Shown in pieces: positions 32,660 through 42,383 of a stretch of 64,000 bases of DNA. This stretch comes from Granulicella tundricola MP5ACTX9. GTDB lineage: Bacteria > Acidobacteriota > Terriglobia > Terriglobales > Acidobacteriaceae. The DNA is taken from assembly GCF_000178975.2 (NCBI RefSeq), contig NC_015064.1, positions 1,674,001 through 1,738,000 on the forward strand. The letters are read 5' to 3'. The first letter of the stretch is position 1. Each line of letters opens with the position of its first letter. A program made the position numbers and the translations under genes. The notes beneath the pieces are model-generated. The model was given only the letters and a program-made list of their open reading frames with translations. It did no database searches and was not told where the DNA came from.

Positions 32660-33844
32660 TCATGACCCACTGGCGAGAATACGGCGGTAGTAGCTCTCGT
32701 AGTTGCCGATGATGGTGTACGCGCAGAAGTGATCCTGGGCGGTTTTGCGGGCGGCTGCGGACATGGCTTCGAGGCGGCCGGGGTCGGCGAGGAGGGCTAT
32801 GGCGGAGTGGGCCATGGAGTCGACGTCGCCGGTTTCGAAGAGGAGGCCGTTGACGCCGTCCTCGATCAGCTCCGGGACGCCGCCGACGCGGGTGGCGATG
32901 GCGGGAACGCGGCAAGCCATGGATTCCAGGGCGGCGAGGCCGAAGGACTCCATCTCCGACGGCATGACCATGAGGTCGGCGACGGGCAGGAGCTCGTTCA
33001 CGTTGTCCTGTTTGCCGAGGAAGTGGATGCGGTCGGCGACCTTCAGTTTGCGGGCGAGGTACTCGGCTGTGGAGCGGTCCGGGCCATCGCCGATGAGCAT
33101 GAGGCGGGCGGGCATGGCGTTGGCGACGCGGGCGAAGACCTGGATGACGTCCGCGACGCGTTTGACGGGGCGGAAATTGGAGAGGTGGACGAGGAGCTTC
33201 TCTTCCGGACGGGCGAAACGGGGGCGCATCTCTGCGATGAGGTCCGGCTTGGCGATGTAGACGTCGCAGTTGACGAAGTTGCGGATGACCTCGATCGGCT
33301 TTTTGACGTGGAAGAGCTTTTCGGTCTGCTCGCGGAGGTAGCTGGAGATGCTGGTGACGCCATCGGACTGCTCGATGCCGAAGCGGGTGATGGGGAGGTA
33401 GCTGCGGTCGAGCCCAACGAGGGTGATGTCCGTGCCGTGGAGGGTGGTGATGAAGGGCAGGTGGAGGCCGCGGGCGGCGAGCATCTGCTTGGCGAGATAA
33501 GCGGAGACGGAGTGGGGGATGGCGTAGTGGACGTGAAGGAGATCGAGCTCGTAGAACTCGGCTACCTCCGCCATGCGGGTGGCGAGGGCGAGGTCGTAGG
33601 GCGGGTGCTCAAAGAGGGGGTAGTGGAAGACCTCCACCTGATGGAAGTGGATGTTGGACTCGCGGCCGGTGAGGCGGAAGGGCGGGGAGCTGGTGATGAA
33701 GTGGATGTCATGACCACGGGCGGCGAGCTCAATGCCGAGCTCCGTGGCGACGACGCCGGAGCCACCGTAGGTGGGGTAGCAGGTGATGCCGATCTTGAGG
33801 CGGCGATCGGTGGGTGTGGCGGGAATGGGTGGTTCGTACGTCAT
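32660..33844 (-). CDS. bshA: N-acetyl-alpha-D-glucosaminyl L-malate synthase (BshA), GT4 glycosyltransferase
   Basis: 394 residues. GITCYPTYGGSGVVATELG, the BshA-type N-terminus, is followed by HFITSSPPFRL, LLHVHYAIPHSVSAYLA and TTLHGTDITLVG, then SSYLREQTEKLF and NFVNCDVY, all closely matching BshA. The C-terminal GT4 block is PSEMESFGLAALESMACRVP. BshA joins GlcNAc from UDP-GlcNAc to L-malate, the first step of bacillithiol synthesis in the cytoplasm. Its ATG overlaps the stop of a YdjC/ChbG-type deacetylase gene by 4 nt. Confidence 0.93.
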   Translation of the reverse strand: MTYEPPIPATPTDRRLKIGITCYPTYGGSGVVATELGIELAARGHDIHFITSSPPFRLTGRESNIHFHQVEVFHYPLFEHPPYDLALATRMAEVAEFYELDLLHVHYAIPHSVSAYLAKQMLAARGLHLPFITTLHGTDITLVGLDRSYLPITRFGIEQSDGVTSISSYLREQTEKLFHVKKPIEVIRNFVNCDVYIAKPDLIAEMRPRFARPEEKLLVHLSNFRPVKRVADVIQVFARVANAMPARLMLIGDGPDRSTAEYLARKLKVADRIHFLGKQDNVNELLPVADLMVMPSEMESFGLAALESMACRVPAIATRVGGVPELIEDGVNGLLFETGDVDSMAHSAIALLADPGRLEAMSAAARKTAQDHFCAYTIIGNYESYYRRILASGS

Positions 33845-34770
33845 AAGACCTTTTCGTAGCCGGTGAAGGGTTCAAAGTGGCCGGAGGCTCGCTGGAGGCC
33901 GGGGATGCCGAGGTTCCCGTAGTGGATGAGTTGGGGAGCGTCCGGGGTTCGTGAAAGTTCGGGTATGACTTCGAGTAAGGCTTGAAGTTCCTGCTGGCGG
34001 GAGGCTCTGAGGCGGGTGTTGATGGAGGTCAGGGCTGAATCGATGTGGCCGGGGTGGCAGCAGAGCTCAAAGGTGCCCACCGGGGGCAGGGCTGAGAGTA
34101 TGGCGCGGAGGGTAGGAGCGTCAAGGGTGCCGGTGGCGGCGATGCCGAGGGTGCCAGTGGGGAGGAAGCCGTGGAGGGCGGGCTCGCGCGCGATGCGGCG
34201 GAAGGAGGGGGCGAAGAGGTTGAGGATGCGGAGTTGGACGCGGCGGGCGAAGGGTGCCTGGGCGAGCTTTGCTGACCATGAGGGTTCAAAGGGGTAACGA
34301 ATGGCGGGGATGCCGCAGCGCTGGGCTATGTGAAGGACGGGCGCGGAGATGGCGGGGAAGATGTGGGTGTGTTTGTGGGTATCGATGTGGGTGACGTCTA
34401 TGCCGGCGCGCTGGAGGCGCTGGATCTGGGCCTGGGTTTCGCGGGCGATATCGTCTGGCTCAATGGTGCCGCGGAGGGCGGCCTGGGCGAAGTCCGCGAG
34501 GGATGGGCGGAAGGTCTTGCCGTCGGCTCCGAGGAGGGTGGGAATGGACTGGGGGTGTGCGGCGGGGAAGCCGTCGACGAAGGTGAGGTGGCAGCCTATC
34601 CCGAGGGTGGGGTTTGTGCGTGCGAGGGCGGCTGCGTCCTCAAAGGCGGGTGCGGTGGCCATGAGGGTGGTGGAGGTGAGTGCACCTGCGTGGTGAAGTT
34701 CGACGATGCCGCGATTGATGCCGGGGGTGAGGCCGAAGTCGTCGGCGTTGAGGATGAGGCGGGCGGGCAT
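33841..34770 (-). CDS. YdjC/ChbG/HpnK-family carbohydrate deacetylase
   Basis: 309 residues. Metal and catalytic motifs of the family are visible: NADDFGLTPGINRGI at the N-terminus, LGIGCHLTF, HIDTHKHTHIFP, and ELCCHPGHID near residue 235. Members remove N-acetyl groups from GlcNAc-containing sugars. It lies upstream of bshA with a 4-nt overlap, so the pair is translationally coupled. Bacillithiol synthesis needs deacetylation of GlcNAc-malate, usually by an LmbE-type BshB; a substitute role for this protein is an inference from context only. No BshB or BshC is in the window. Confidence 0.88.
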   Translation of the reverse strand: MPARLILNADDFGLTPGINRGIVELHHAGALTSTTLMATAPAFEDAAALARTNPTLGIGCHLTFVDGFPAAHPQSIPTLLGADGKTFRPSLADFAQAALRGTIEPDDIARETQAQIQRLQRAGIDVTHIDTHKHTHIFPAISAPVLHIAQRCGIPAIRYPFEPSWSAKLAQAPFARRVQLRILNLFAPSFRRIAREPALHGFLPTGTLGIAATGTLDAPTLRAILSALPPVGTFELCCHPGHIDSALTSINTRLRASRQQELQALLEVIPELSRTPDAPQLIHYGNLGIPGLQRASGHFEPFTGYEKVL

Positions 34771-34806
34771 GGCTGATTGATTGTAGGGGGTGGAGCAGGA
34801 GTGAGG

Positions 34807-35232
34807 TTAGAAGAGGTCGCTGTCGAGGGTGGCGATCATGGGGAGGCCCGGTGCTACAACTTCATGGAGGCGATGGTCGTTCGTGAGAAAAATGTTCACT
34901 CCAGCAGCAGAGGCGATAGCGAGATGCAGAGCGTCTAGAGATTTCAGACGGTAGTCCGCGCGAAGCATAGCAAAGACGCGGGCGGCCTCAGGCGGATAGT
35001 CGTAAAGCGTCATCCGGGGCGAGGTAAAAAATCCCATCATACGGTCGGCTACGTCTGGACGGTTACGCTTCAGGGGGCCGACCAGAAGCTCTCCCAAGAC
35101 ATACGAGCTTCCGCAGAGCCTATCGTCCCGCCGTTGCATGGAGAGATAAATCCGTTCAATGCGATCGATGTAAAGAAGGTTTCCCTCAAACCAGTAGACG
35201 TGAACATCTGTGTCCCAGAAGACCCGCCTCAA
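34807..35232 (-). CDS. PIN-domain protein, VapC-like toxin
   Basis: 141 residues. VFWDTDVHVYWFEG carries the first acidic residue (usual D-S/T position), YVLGELLVGP the Glu, LKSLDALHLAIA the third Asp and FLTNDHRL the fourth, completing a PIN nuclease active site. Such proteins cleave RNA in VapBC toxin-antitoxin pairs. Start TTG at 35230-35232 overlaps the TGA of the small partner gene upstream, as expected of a bicistronic pair. Confidence 0.87.
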   Translation of the reverse strand: MRRVFWDTDVHVYWFEGNLLYIDRIERIYLSMQRRDDRLCGSSYVLGELLVGPLKRNRPDVADRMMGFFTSPRMTLYDYPPEAARVFAMLRADYRLKSLDALHLAIASAAGVNIFLTNDHRLHEVVAPGLPMIATLDSDLF

Positions 35233-35420
35233 TGCTCCCAGCTCTCACGAATCTCCTGAAGGACAGCCTCAGAACCGCCTAGCTCGGCGTAGATATCCTT
35301 GCAGATTCCGCGCAGACTATCGAATACGGCCATAGCGGCTGCGATTTCTGTCTCCGAGCGAGGTCCCTCAGGAGTGGGGTCGGCCTGCAGATCAAGTTGA
35401 TACGTATCGATGCTTGCCAT
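35229..35420 (-). CDS. Small partner of the PIN toxin, probable antitoxin
   Basis: 63 residues from ATG 35418-35420, chosen because AGGAGG lies 4 nt upstream; a longer frame begins at 35438 but lacks an SD. The protein is acidic and helical (GPRSETEIAAAMAVFDSL, ELGGSEAVLQEIRESWEH) with no clear DNA-binding N-terminus, so it is not one of the classical VapB types. The assignment rests on size, charge and the TTGA overlap with the toxin. Confidence 0.7.
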   Translation of the reverse strand: MASIDTYQLDLQADPTPEGPRSETEIAAAMAVFDSLRGICKDIYAELGGSEAVLQEIRESWEH

Positions 35421-35482
35421 GACGCCTCCTATTACCATCTTGAACTCTTGACCGACAAATATCTATAAAAGAGTCGAATGAT

Positions 35483-36802
35483 CTATTTTTTGCGGGTGCG
35501 GAGGAGGTCCTTCCAGTCGTGTTCGGTCTGGTCTGCGTAGGCGGTGGCGAAGCGGAGGATGGCTTTGTCGAAGCGATCGGTTTTGCCGAGGTAACCGGCG
35601 ATCATCAGAGAAGAGCCGGAGCGGGCGTGACCGCGGGCGAGGAGTTCTCCGCAGAGGTCCGCGTAGTGGCAGAGGGCCGCGGGGCCAAGGCCGAGGAAGT
35701 CGATGGAGGCCTTGTGATCGTTGAGCTGGCGGACGAGGAAGTCGCGGCCATCGATGGTCGTGTAGCCGAGGAAGGGATCGGATTGAAGCTGCATGGCCCT
35801 TTGACCGTTTTCTACGCGTCGTCCTTCGTTCAGCTTTGGGCGGACTGAGGCGGGCAGGTATGGGGCCCATGCGGAGGCGGGTTCTTCTTTGATCTGCAGG
35901 AAGAGTGGGTCAGCGGGGCCGTTGCCTTCCAGGTAGATGCAGTAAGCGCGGAGGCCGACGGAGCCGGTGCCGACGACCTTGAAGGCTACATCTACGGGGC
36001 GATAGCCGGCGAGGAAGTGGCGGCGTTCCGGCTGGAGGGTTCGTTTGTACTCCGCGAGTGAGGCGAGGATGGGTGCGGACTCCGCGGGGCTAAGGCGGGT
36101 GAGGATGGGCGGGTTGGATTTGAAGCGGCGTGAGGCGGTGAGATCGCCGTCTTTGGTCTTGGCGGGCTCTGTGAGGGTGTCTAGATTGTGCAGCGGTGAA
36201 GAGTGCTCGGCTTTGGCGAAGACTGTGGTGAGGGCATCAAGCTGGACCTGGCGATGGATTTGGTAACGGGCCATCTCTAGGATGGGCAGGGCGGCGAAGA
36301 GGTGAATGCTTTTGCGATAGCGCTTGAGGAAGACGGCGGCGGCGGCGCGGGCTTCACGCTCCTTCGCACCGGCTTCACGGCCTGCGAGGATGAGGCTGGT
36401 GGCGAGGCGTTTGACGTCGAACTCGAAGGGGCCCTGGATGGTCTCGTCGAAGTCGTTAATGTCGAAGATGAGCGAGCCGTCGTAGCCTGCGTAGGCTCCG
36501 AGGTTGAGGACGTGGGCGTCGCCGCAGAGCTGGCAGAGGATGCCGGTGTGGGGGCGGCGGCCAAGGTCATAGGCCATGACGGGGACGGCGCCGCGGAAGT
36601 AGCCGAAGGCGGTGGCAGCCATGCGTTCGTCACGGAGCTTCAGGAGCTTGGGGATGCGGCCGCGCATGGCGGCTTTGAGGATGTCTTGCGCGGATTGTTC
36701 ACGGTGCTCCGGCGACCATTGCTGGTGGCCGGAGCGGGCGACGACTTTTCTGGCCTTCTGGCCGTGGGTAAGGTCTGCAGGGACGTGCTTGGCGGTCTTC
36801 AT
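35483..36802 (-). CDS. DUF2252-family protein
   Basis: 439 residues. FGYFRGAVPVMAYDLG, CQLCGDAHVLNLGAYAG, FDINDFDETIQGPFEFDVKRLATSL (seen as FDINDFDETIQGPFEFD) and later VVGTGSVGLRAYCIYLEG and FLQIKEEPASAWAPY match DUF2252 throughout. The motifs resemble kinase-like phosphotransfer folds (GD-H-N and D-D), but no activity is established for the family. The length is normal. It is followed by uvrB on the same strand upstream, with a 26-nt gap. Confidence 0.9.
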   Translation of the reverse strand: MKTAKHVPADLTHGQKARKVVARSGHQQWSPEHREQSAQDILKAAMRGRIPKLLKLRDERMAATAFGYFRGAVPVMAYDLGRRPHTGILCQLCGDAHVLNLGAYAGYDGSLIFDINDFDETIQGPFEFDVKRLATSLILAGREAGAKEREARAAAAVFLKRYRKSIHLFAALPILEMARYQIHRQVQLDALTTVFAKAEHSSPLHNLDTLTEPAKTKDGDLTASRRFKSNPPILTRLSPAESAPILASLAEYKRTLQPERRHFLAGYRPVDVAFKVVGTGSVGLRAYCIYLEGNGPADPLFLQIKEEPASAWAPYLPASVRPKLNEGRRVENGQRAMQLQSDPFLGYTTIDGRDFLVRQLNDHKASIDFLGLGPAALCHYADLCGELLARGHARSGSSLMIAGYLGKTDRFDKAILRFATAYADQTEHDWKDLLRTRKK

Positions 36803-36828
36803 GGGAGTCCAAGTGTATCCCTTCAGGG

Positions 36829-38817
36829 CTAGCTGAAGAGGAACTCTTTGGTGCGAAGCTCTCTGACGGTGTCGCGGAGCTTGGCGGCTTTTTCGAACTC
36901 GAACTTCTTGGCGGCTTCGCGCATGTCGGACTCGAGGTTCTTGATGTAGGTGTCGAGCTCAGCCTGGGTGTTGAAGTCTGGCATGCCCTGGGTGTCTTCG
37001 GTGAGGTCGGCGTAGTCGGCTTTGAGGATGGTGGCGAGGGAGTCGTCGATGGAACGAATGACGGTGCGCGGGGTGATGCCGTGCTCCTCGTTGTAGGCCT
37101 CCTGCTTGGTGCGGCGGCGGTCGGTTTCGTCGATGGCGCGCTGCATGGAGTCGGTCATTTTATCGGCGTACAAGATCGCACGCCCTTCTAAGTGCCGTGC
37201 GGCGCGGCCTATGGTTTGGATGAGGGAACCTTGCGAGCGGAGGAAGCCTTCCTTGTCGGCGTCGAGGATGGCGACAAGGGAGACTTCGGGGAGGTCGAGG
37301 CCTTCGCGCAGGAGGTTGATGCCGATGAGGACGTCGTACTCACCTTTGCGGAGGTCGCGCAGGAGGCGGATGCGCTCGAGGGTTTCTATCTCGGAGTGCA
37401 TGTAACGGCAGCGGACACCTACTTCTGTGTAGTAGTTGGCTAAGTCCTCTGACATTCTTTTTGTGAGGGTAGTTACTAAGACGCGCTGGTCGTTAGCGGC
37501 GCGGATGCGGATCTCGGCGAGTAAGTCATCTATCTGGCCTTTGACGGGGCGGATCTCTATTTGTGGGTCGACGAGGCCGGTGGGGCGGATGATTTGTTCT
37601 ACGACTACACCGGCGGCTTTGGTGAGCTCATACGGGCCGGGGGTGGCGGAGACGTAGATGATCTGGCCGGTGCGGCCTTCGAACTCGTCGAATTTGAGGG
37701 GGCGGTTGTCCATCGCGGAGGGCAGGCGGAAGCCGTAGTCTACGAGGTTTTGCTTGCGGGAACGGTCGCCATGCCACATGCCGTGGAGCTGCGGGACGGT
37801 GACGTGGGACTCGTCGATGAAGAGGAGATAGTCGCGGGGGAAGTAGTCGAGGAGGGTTGGTGGGGGCTCGCCGGGGAGGCGGCCGGAGAAGTGGCGGGAG
37901 TAGTTTTCAATGCCGTGGCAGTAGCCTACGGACTTGATCATCTCTAAGTCGAAACGGGTGCGTTGGTGAATTCTTTGGGATTCTACTAAGCGGCCCGTGT
38001 TTTCTAACTCCTTTTCCCACCATTCCATCTCGGCGAGGATGGAATCGCTGGCGGCTTTCTTGCGCTCGGGCTGCACGACGTAGTGGGACTTGGGGTAGAT
38101 GGGGAGGCGCGAGTACTTCTGGCGGACGGTGCCGAAGAGGGGATCGATCTGGGAGAGGCCGTCGATCTCGTCACCGAAGAGCTCGATGCGGTAGGCGTTT
38201 TCGTCGTAGGTGGGGAAGACTTCGATGATGTCGCCACGGACGCGGAAGGTGCCGCGGCGGAAGTCGACGTCGTTGCGCTCGTAGAGGATCTCGACGAGGC
38301 GGCGGGTGATGTCCTCGCGCTTGATCTTCTGGCCTTTTTCGAGCAGCAGCAACATACCGTAGTAGGCTTCCGGCGAGCCGAGTCCGTAGATGCAGGAGAC
38401 GGATGAGACGATGATGGCGTCGCGGCGTTCGAAGAGGGAGCGGGTGGCGGAGAGGCGGAGTTTGTCCAGCTCTTCGTTGATGGTGGCTTCTTTTTCAATG
38501 AAGAGGTCGCCGGAGGGGATGTAGGCCTCGGGCTGGTAGTAGTCGTAATAGGAGACGAAGTATTCGACGGCGTTGTTGGGGAAGAACTGTTTGAACTCGT
38601 GGTAAAGCTGGGCGGCGAGGGTCTTGTTGTGCGCAAGGATGAGGGCGGGGCGCTGTACCTCTTCGATGACCTTGGCCATGGTAAAGGTTTTGCCGGAGCC
38701 GGTGACGCCGAGGAGAACCTGGTCTTTTTCGCCGGCGGCGAGGCCTGCGACCAGCTCGCCGATGGCGCGGGGTTGATCGCCCTGGGGGGTGTAGGGGGTG
38801 GTGAGCTGGAAGTCCAT
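36829..38817 (-). CDS. uvrB: Excinuclease ABC subunit UvrB
   Basis: 662 residues. Walker A GVTGSGKT at about residues 37-44, the damage-binding beta-hairpin [16 protein letters not shown], helicase motifs [38 protein letters not shown] and QTIGRAARH, and a C-terminal UVR motif ([16 protein letters not shown]) that binds UvrC. It is complete and typical of nucleotide excision repair proteins. In the cell it loads on DNA with UvrA and recruits UvrC. No UvrA or UvrC genes are nearby. Confidence 0.98.
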   Translation of the reverse strand: MDFQLTTPYTPQGDQPRAIGELVAGLAAGEKDQVLLGVTGSGKTFTMAKVIEEVQRPALILAHNKTLAAQLYHEFKQFFPNNAVEYFVSYYDYYQPEAYIPSGDLFIEKEATINEELDKLRLSATRSLFERRDAIIVSSVSCIYGLGSPEAYYGMLLLLEKGQKIKREDITRRLVEILYERNDVDFRRGTFRVRGDIIEVFPTYDENAYRIELFGDEIDGLSQIDPLFGTVRQKYSRLPIYPKSHYVVQPERKKAASDSILAEMEWWEKELENTGRLVESQRIHQRTRFDLEMIKSVGYCHGIENYSRHFSGRLPGEPPPTLLDYFPRDYLLFIDESHVTVPQLHGMWHGDRSRKQNLVDYGFRLPSAMDNRPLKFDEFEGRTGQIIYVSATPGPYELTKAAGVVVEQIIRPTGLVDPQIEIRPVKGQIDDLLAEIRIRAANDQRVLVTTLTKRMSEDLANYYTEVGVRCRYMHSEIETLERIRLLRDLRKGEYDVLIGINLLREGLDLPEVSLVAILDADKEGFLRSQGSLIQTIGRAARHLEGRAILYADKMTDSMQRAIDETDRRRTKQEAYNEEHGITPRTVIRSIDDSLATILKADYADLTEDTQGMPDFNTQAELDTYIKNLESDMREAAKKFEFEKAAKLRDTVRELRTKEFLFS

Positions 38818-38849
38818 CCCTATAGGATAAAGGTTCGGAGGGTTTGGCG

Positions 38850-39434
38850 ATGGCTGTGGAGCTTTACTTGATTCGGCACGGTGAAACTGAGTGGAGTTTG
38901 AGTGGGGCGCATACGAGCCGGACGGATATTCCGTTGACGGATCATGGGCGGCAGCGGGCGGAGGAGCTTCGTGACTATCTGAAGGGGACTACGTTTGCCA
39001 AGGTGCTGACGAGTCCGATGGGACGGGCCCGGGAGACTTGCAAGATTGCGGGGTATGGGGAGCAGGCGGTGATTGAGGAAGGACTGCGGGAGTGGGACTA
39101 CGGCGAGAGTGAAGGCAAGACCACCAAGGAGATGCGCGCCAAGTACAACAAGCCGGATTGGAGCGTCTGGAGCGACCCGATCATTGGTGGGGAGGCTGTG
39201 GAGCATGTGGGGGTGCGAGCGGATGGGGTGATCGAGCGTGCGCTGGATGGGCTGACGGATGGCAAAGTGGCGCTGTTTGCCCATGCTCATATTCTGCGGA
39301 TACTGGCGGCTCGTTGGATTGGACTGCCGGCGGTGGGTGGGAAGCTGTTTGGGCTGGGGACCGGGAGCGTGAGCACGTTGGGGTGGGAGCGGGAGACGCG
39401 GGTGATTTCGACCTGGAATCGTGGTTTCGAATAG
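38850..39434 (+). CDS. Histidine phosphatase (phosphoglycerate-mutase-like) family protein
   Basis: 194 residues from ATG 38850 with GGAGG upstream. [24 protein letters not shown] carries the RHG catalytic motif (LIRHGETEW), [12 protein letters not shown] the second Arg, and [10 protein letters not shown] the second catalytic His. Members are broad phosphatases acting on sugar phosphates or nucleotides. Divergent from uvrB. Its TAG overlaps the GTG of the following GH5 gene (TAGTG), so the two are coupled. Confidence 0.92.
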   Translation: MAVELYLIRHGETEWSLSGAHTSRTDIPLTDHGRQRAEELRDYLKGTTFAKVLTSPMGRARETCKIAGYGEQAVIEEGLREWDYGESEGKTTKEMRAKYNKPDWSVWSDPIIGGEAVEHVGVRADGVIERALDGLTDGKVALFAHAHILRILAARWIGLPAVGGKLFGLGTGSVSTLGWERETRVISTWNRGFE

Positions 39435-40549
39435 TGCGCGGGCTTTGCGTTTTTCTGCTGGGGTTGATGGCGGCGGTTGCGGGGGGGCAGCGGGGGAGCA
39501 GCCTGGCGTTTCAGCGTGCGGAACATCTGCGGCGCGGGATCAACCTGAGCATGTGGTACGCGCAGTCGGGGGACTACTCGGCTGGGCGGCTGGAGTCGTT
39601 TACGACTCCGGATGACTTCAAGCTGATCAAAGGACTGGGATTCGATCATGTGCGGGTGAGTATCGATCCTGACCCGCTGATTGCTATGCCGATGAGTGGG
39701 GCGCTCAGGCCGGAGGCGATGGCTCGTCTGGATAAGACGGTGGCGCAGCTTGAGGCTGCGGGGCTGAATGTGGTGCTGGACGTTCATGCCGGGCAGGACT
39801 TTGTTGGGAAGCTGGCGAATGGGGAGGATGGTGCGGCGAATTTTTTCTCGTTCTGGAGTGAGTTTGCGAAGCACTTTGCCGGGACCGATCCGGAGAAGGT
39901 CTTCTTTGAGGTGCTGAATGAGCCTACGATGACGGACCTTTATCGGTGGGAGGGGATACAGGCTCGGGCGGTGGCTCGGATACGGAGTGTGGCTCCGCAG
40001 CATACGATTTTGGCAACGGCTTCCAATTATTCGGGGATCGATACCCTGCTGGCTTTGGAGCCGGTGCGGGATGAGAACGTGATCTACACCTTCCACGACT
40101 ACGAGCCGTTCTGGTTTACGCACCAGGGGGCTAACTGGGGAGCGCAGGGCTGGATATTTTTGCGTGGGGTGCCGTATCCGGCTACGCCGCAGACGATCGG
40201 CAAAGTGCTGGGGCAGGAGCAGGATGAGCGGGTGCGGCTGTGGGTGCAGCGGTTTGGCTATGACCACTGGGATGCTACGCGGGTGGGGATGGAGATTGCC
40301 GCGGCGGCGGACTGGGCGCAGAAGCGTGGGGTGCCGCTCTATTGTGGAGAGTTTGGCGTGTACAGGACTTATGCGGATGCGAAGTCTCGGGATACTTGGA
40401 TCAGCGATATGAGGACGGCGCTCGAGAGCAAGCACATTTGCTGGGCTATGTGGGACTACCAGGGGGACTTTGGGATTGTGACGAAGGGGAGTGGCGGGAC
40501 GATGGTGGATCTGGGGGTTGTGGGGGCGCTGGGGTTGAAGGGGCGGTAG
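39434..40549 (+). CDS. Exported glycoside hydrolase family 5 (cellulase-like)
   Basis: 371 residues from GTG 39434, chosen because it overlaps the previous stop and yields a signal peptide (LCVFLLGLMAAVAGG). GH5 features: LRRGINLSMWY, FDHVRVSIDPDPL, VVLDVHAGQDF, FFEVLNEPTMTD with the acid/base Glu, IYTFHDYEPFWFTHQG and YCGEFGVYR with the nucleophile Glu. It should hydrolyse beta-glucans or mannans outside the cytoplasm, and the exact polymer is unknown. Confidence 0.93.
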   Translation: MRGLCVFLLGLMAAVAGGQRGSSLAFQRAEHLRRGINLSMWYAQSGDYSAGRLESFTTPDDFKLIKGLGFDHVRVSIDPDPLIAMPMSGALRPEAMARLDKTVAQLEAAGLNVVLDVHAGQDFVGKLANGEDGAANFFSFWSEFAKHFAGTDPEKVFFEVLNEPTMTDLYRWEGIQARAVARIRSVAPQHTILATASNYSGIDTLLALEPVRDENVIYTFHDYEPFWFTHQGANWGAQGWIFLRGVPYPATPQTIGKVLGQEQDERVRLWVQRFGYDHWDATRVGMEIAAAADWAQKRGVPLYCGEFGVYRTYADAKSRDTWISDMRTALESKHICWAMWDYQGDFGIVTKGSGGTMVDLGVVGALGLKGR

Positions 40550-40632
40550 TGGAGAGCGAAAGCTAACGCAGGTTCCCTTCGGGAATGACAACCAGAACAA
40601 GCACTACAAGAACAAGCAACCGCAAAAGCAGC

Positions 40633-40665
40633 TACGGAGATTCTTCGCTGCGCTCAGAATGACGG
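40633..40665 (-). repeat. Dispersed repeat, copy A (GTCATTCTGAGCG type)
   Basis: Read on the minus strand: CCGTCATTCTGAGCG, CAGCG, AAGAATCTCCGTA, followed by a T/G-rich tail. It matches copies at 60652 and 62770. It fills most of the 146-bp gap between the GH5 and HAD genes and can fold on itself. Confidence 0.75.
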
Positions 40666-40695
40666 TTACGGTGGGAATGACAGTTTGGGTGGGTG

Positions 40696-41424
40696 CTAGA
40701 GGTTGAGGGCGGAGGGCCAGTCGAAGGCGCTGTCTACGGATACGTCTGGTTTGGCTAGGGCCAGGGTCTGGGGGGATAGGCCGAAGGTGCAGCCTAGGGC
40801 ATGGGTGCCTGCGTTGCGGGCAGTCTCTACGTCTACGTGCGAATCGCCGATCATGACGGTCTGTCCGGGGGTGATGGCGTCTCCAATGAGGAGCGAGGCT
40901 TCCCCCATCAGGATGTGGAGGCCGGCGGGGTCGGGCTTCTTGTTGGCGAAGGAGTTGCCGCCGTAGACCTTAAAGAAAAAGCGATCCATGCCGAAGTGCC
41001 TGCAGATGTCGCGGGAGGGGTGGACGGGTTTGTTGGTGAGGACAGCCATGGGAAGATCCGGGCGCTGGGAGCGGATCTGCTCAAGCGACTCGATGACACC
41101 GGGGTAGACGTAGGTGAAGTCCAGCTTGTGGTCGTGGTAATAGGAGATGAACCAGCGGGTGGCCTCGTTGATGAGGGCGTCGTCGTGCGGGCTCGGAGCG
41201 GCATCTTCCGTTGCCCCCGCGGCAATCATATGGGCGTGGCCAAGGGCGCGGCGGACGAGCATCTGGACGCCATCGCCGATGTAGCTGGCAACTACATTCT
41301 CCGGTAGTGCCGGCTGGCCGAAGTGCTCAAGAGTGGCGTTGACGGAGTTGCAGAGGTCGGTGCGGGAGTCGATCAGGGTTCCGTCGAGATCGAAGACGAG
41401 CAGTTGCGGGGTGATGAGCAGCAT
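40696..41424 (-). CDS. HAD-family phosphoglycolate-phosphatase-like hydrolase
   Basis: 242 residues from ATG 41424. FDLDGTLIDSRTDL carries the nucleophile Asp and motif I, AVLTNKPVHPSRDI motif II, KKPDPAGLHILM motif III Lys, and MIGDSHVDVETARNAG motif IV. The helical cap between motifs I and II is of the Gph type. The family removes phosphate from 2-phosphoglycolate and similar small substrates. It lies 40 nt downstream of the DUF4097 gene on the same strand. Confidence 0.9.
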   Translation of the reverse strand: MLLITPQLLVFDLDGTLIDSRTDLCNSVNATLEHFGQPALPENVVASYIGDGVQMLVRRALGHAHMIAAGATEDAAPSPHDDALINEATRWFISYYHDHKLDFTYVYPGVIESLEQIRSQRPDLPMAVLTNKPVHPSRDICRHFGMDRFFFKVYGGNSFANKKPDPAGLHILMGEASLLIGDAITPGQTVMIGDSHVDVETARNAGTHALGCTFGLSPQTLALAKPDVSVDSAFDWPSALNL

Positions 41425-41464
41425 CCCTCTATCGTAATGGAGGGATGCTGCCGGTTGGGATGGC

Positions 41465-42325
41465 CTAGTTGATCTCGATATCGCCTGAGCCGGTGCGTGC
41501 GGTAAGGCTGGGGCCGCCGCCGTTGATGGAGGCGGAGACGTGGTGGCGTTCATCTGAGCCCTGGGGTGCGCCGGGCTGGGAGATACGGATGCTGCCGGAG
41601 CCGGTGGAGGCCTCGGCATCAAAGTGTGCGTCGCGCCCAATATGGAGGCGGATGGAGCCGGAGCCGGACTGGAGCGTGGCAGGGCCGGTGAGGGAGCCAT
41701 TGGCTTCGATATCGCCGGAGCCTGTATGCGCCTGGAGGCTGCCGTTGAGGCCGTTGATGCGAATGGAGCCGGAGCCGGTGCTGGTCTTGACCTCGCCGGG
41801 GGCCTGCTGCTGGAGTTCGATATCGCCGGAGCCGGTGTGGAGGTCAGACGGGCCGCCGATGCCGTGGGCGCGGACGGAGCCGGAGCCGGTATCGGCCTTG
41901 AGGAAGCGGCCGAGGTTATCCACATCTACGTCACCGGAACCGGAGTGGAGGTTGAGCGCGACGGACTTGGGTGCGGAGATCTCGTAGTCGATGCTGATGT
42001 TGTTGAAGAGCTTGCGGTCTTCCGGGCTGACGTTACCAACGCGGATGGTGTTGCCGGACTGCTGGATGGGAGGATTGTCCACGATGCGGCGGATGCGGTC
42101 TTCGACGTCGCCGCCCTCACTGTGGTTCCAGCCGCCGGCCTTGAGGTGCGCCTTGATGTGGATCTCCGAGTCCGAGCCGGGATAGATGTGGATGTGGCCG
42201 GAGTTGGAGGAGACGTAAAGGTCAGACTGACCGTTCACAGTAACGGTGCGGTCAAAGTTGCCGTCCGCGTGGGCGGAGACCGTGATGAGGAGGGCGGAGG
42301 AGAGAGCGAGAGCGCGAATGAGCAT
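41465..42325 (-). CDS. Exported DUF4097-type beta-solenoid protein with TGSG repeats
   Basis: 286 residues. A signal peptide (LIRALALSSALLITVSAHA) is followed by short strand repeats: HSGSGDVDVDN, DTGSGSVRAHG, HTGSGDIELQQ, STGSGSIRING, HTGSGDIEANG, QSGSGSIRLHI, STGSGSIRISQ and RTGSGDIEIN. About nine units of roughly 20 residues alternate SGDIE and SGSIR. This is the DUF4097/head-GIN adhesin-like pattern, forming a right-handed beta solenoid in the envelope. The role is unknown. It sits downstream of a membrane-fusion adaptor gene, 58 nt away. Confidence 0.85.
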   Translation of the reverse strand: MLIRALALSSALLITVSAHADGNFDRTVTVNGQSDLYVSSNSGHIHIYPGSDSEIHIKAHLKAGGWNHSEGGDVEDRIRRIVDNPPIQQSGNTIRVGNVSPEDRKLFNNISIDYEISAPKSVALNLHSGSGDVDVDNLGRFLKADTGSGSVRAHGIGGPSDLHTGSGDIELQQQAPGEVKTSTGSGSIRINGLNGSLQAHTGSGDIEANGSLTGPATLQSGSGSIRLHIGRDAHFDAEASTGSGSIRISQPGAPQGSDERHHVSASINGGGPSLTARTGSGDIEIN

Positions 42326-42383
42326 GATTTTGTCCTTTTCTGAACTGGAAACAGATGGGGTATTTGATCCTAAACTTTGAACG

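Noticed and set aside
32729..33859. 376-codon plus-strand frame opposite bshA
   Set aside because: Glu/Gly/Asp-rich shadow of a recognised glycosyltransferase.
41465..42325. Regularly spaced repeats resembling a CRISPR array
   Set aside because: The repeats are in frame and encode TGSG units of a DUF4097-type protein; spacers are not unique.
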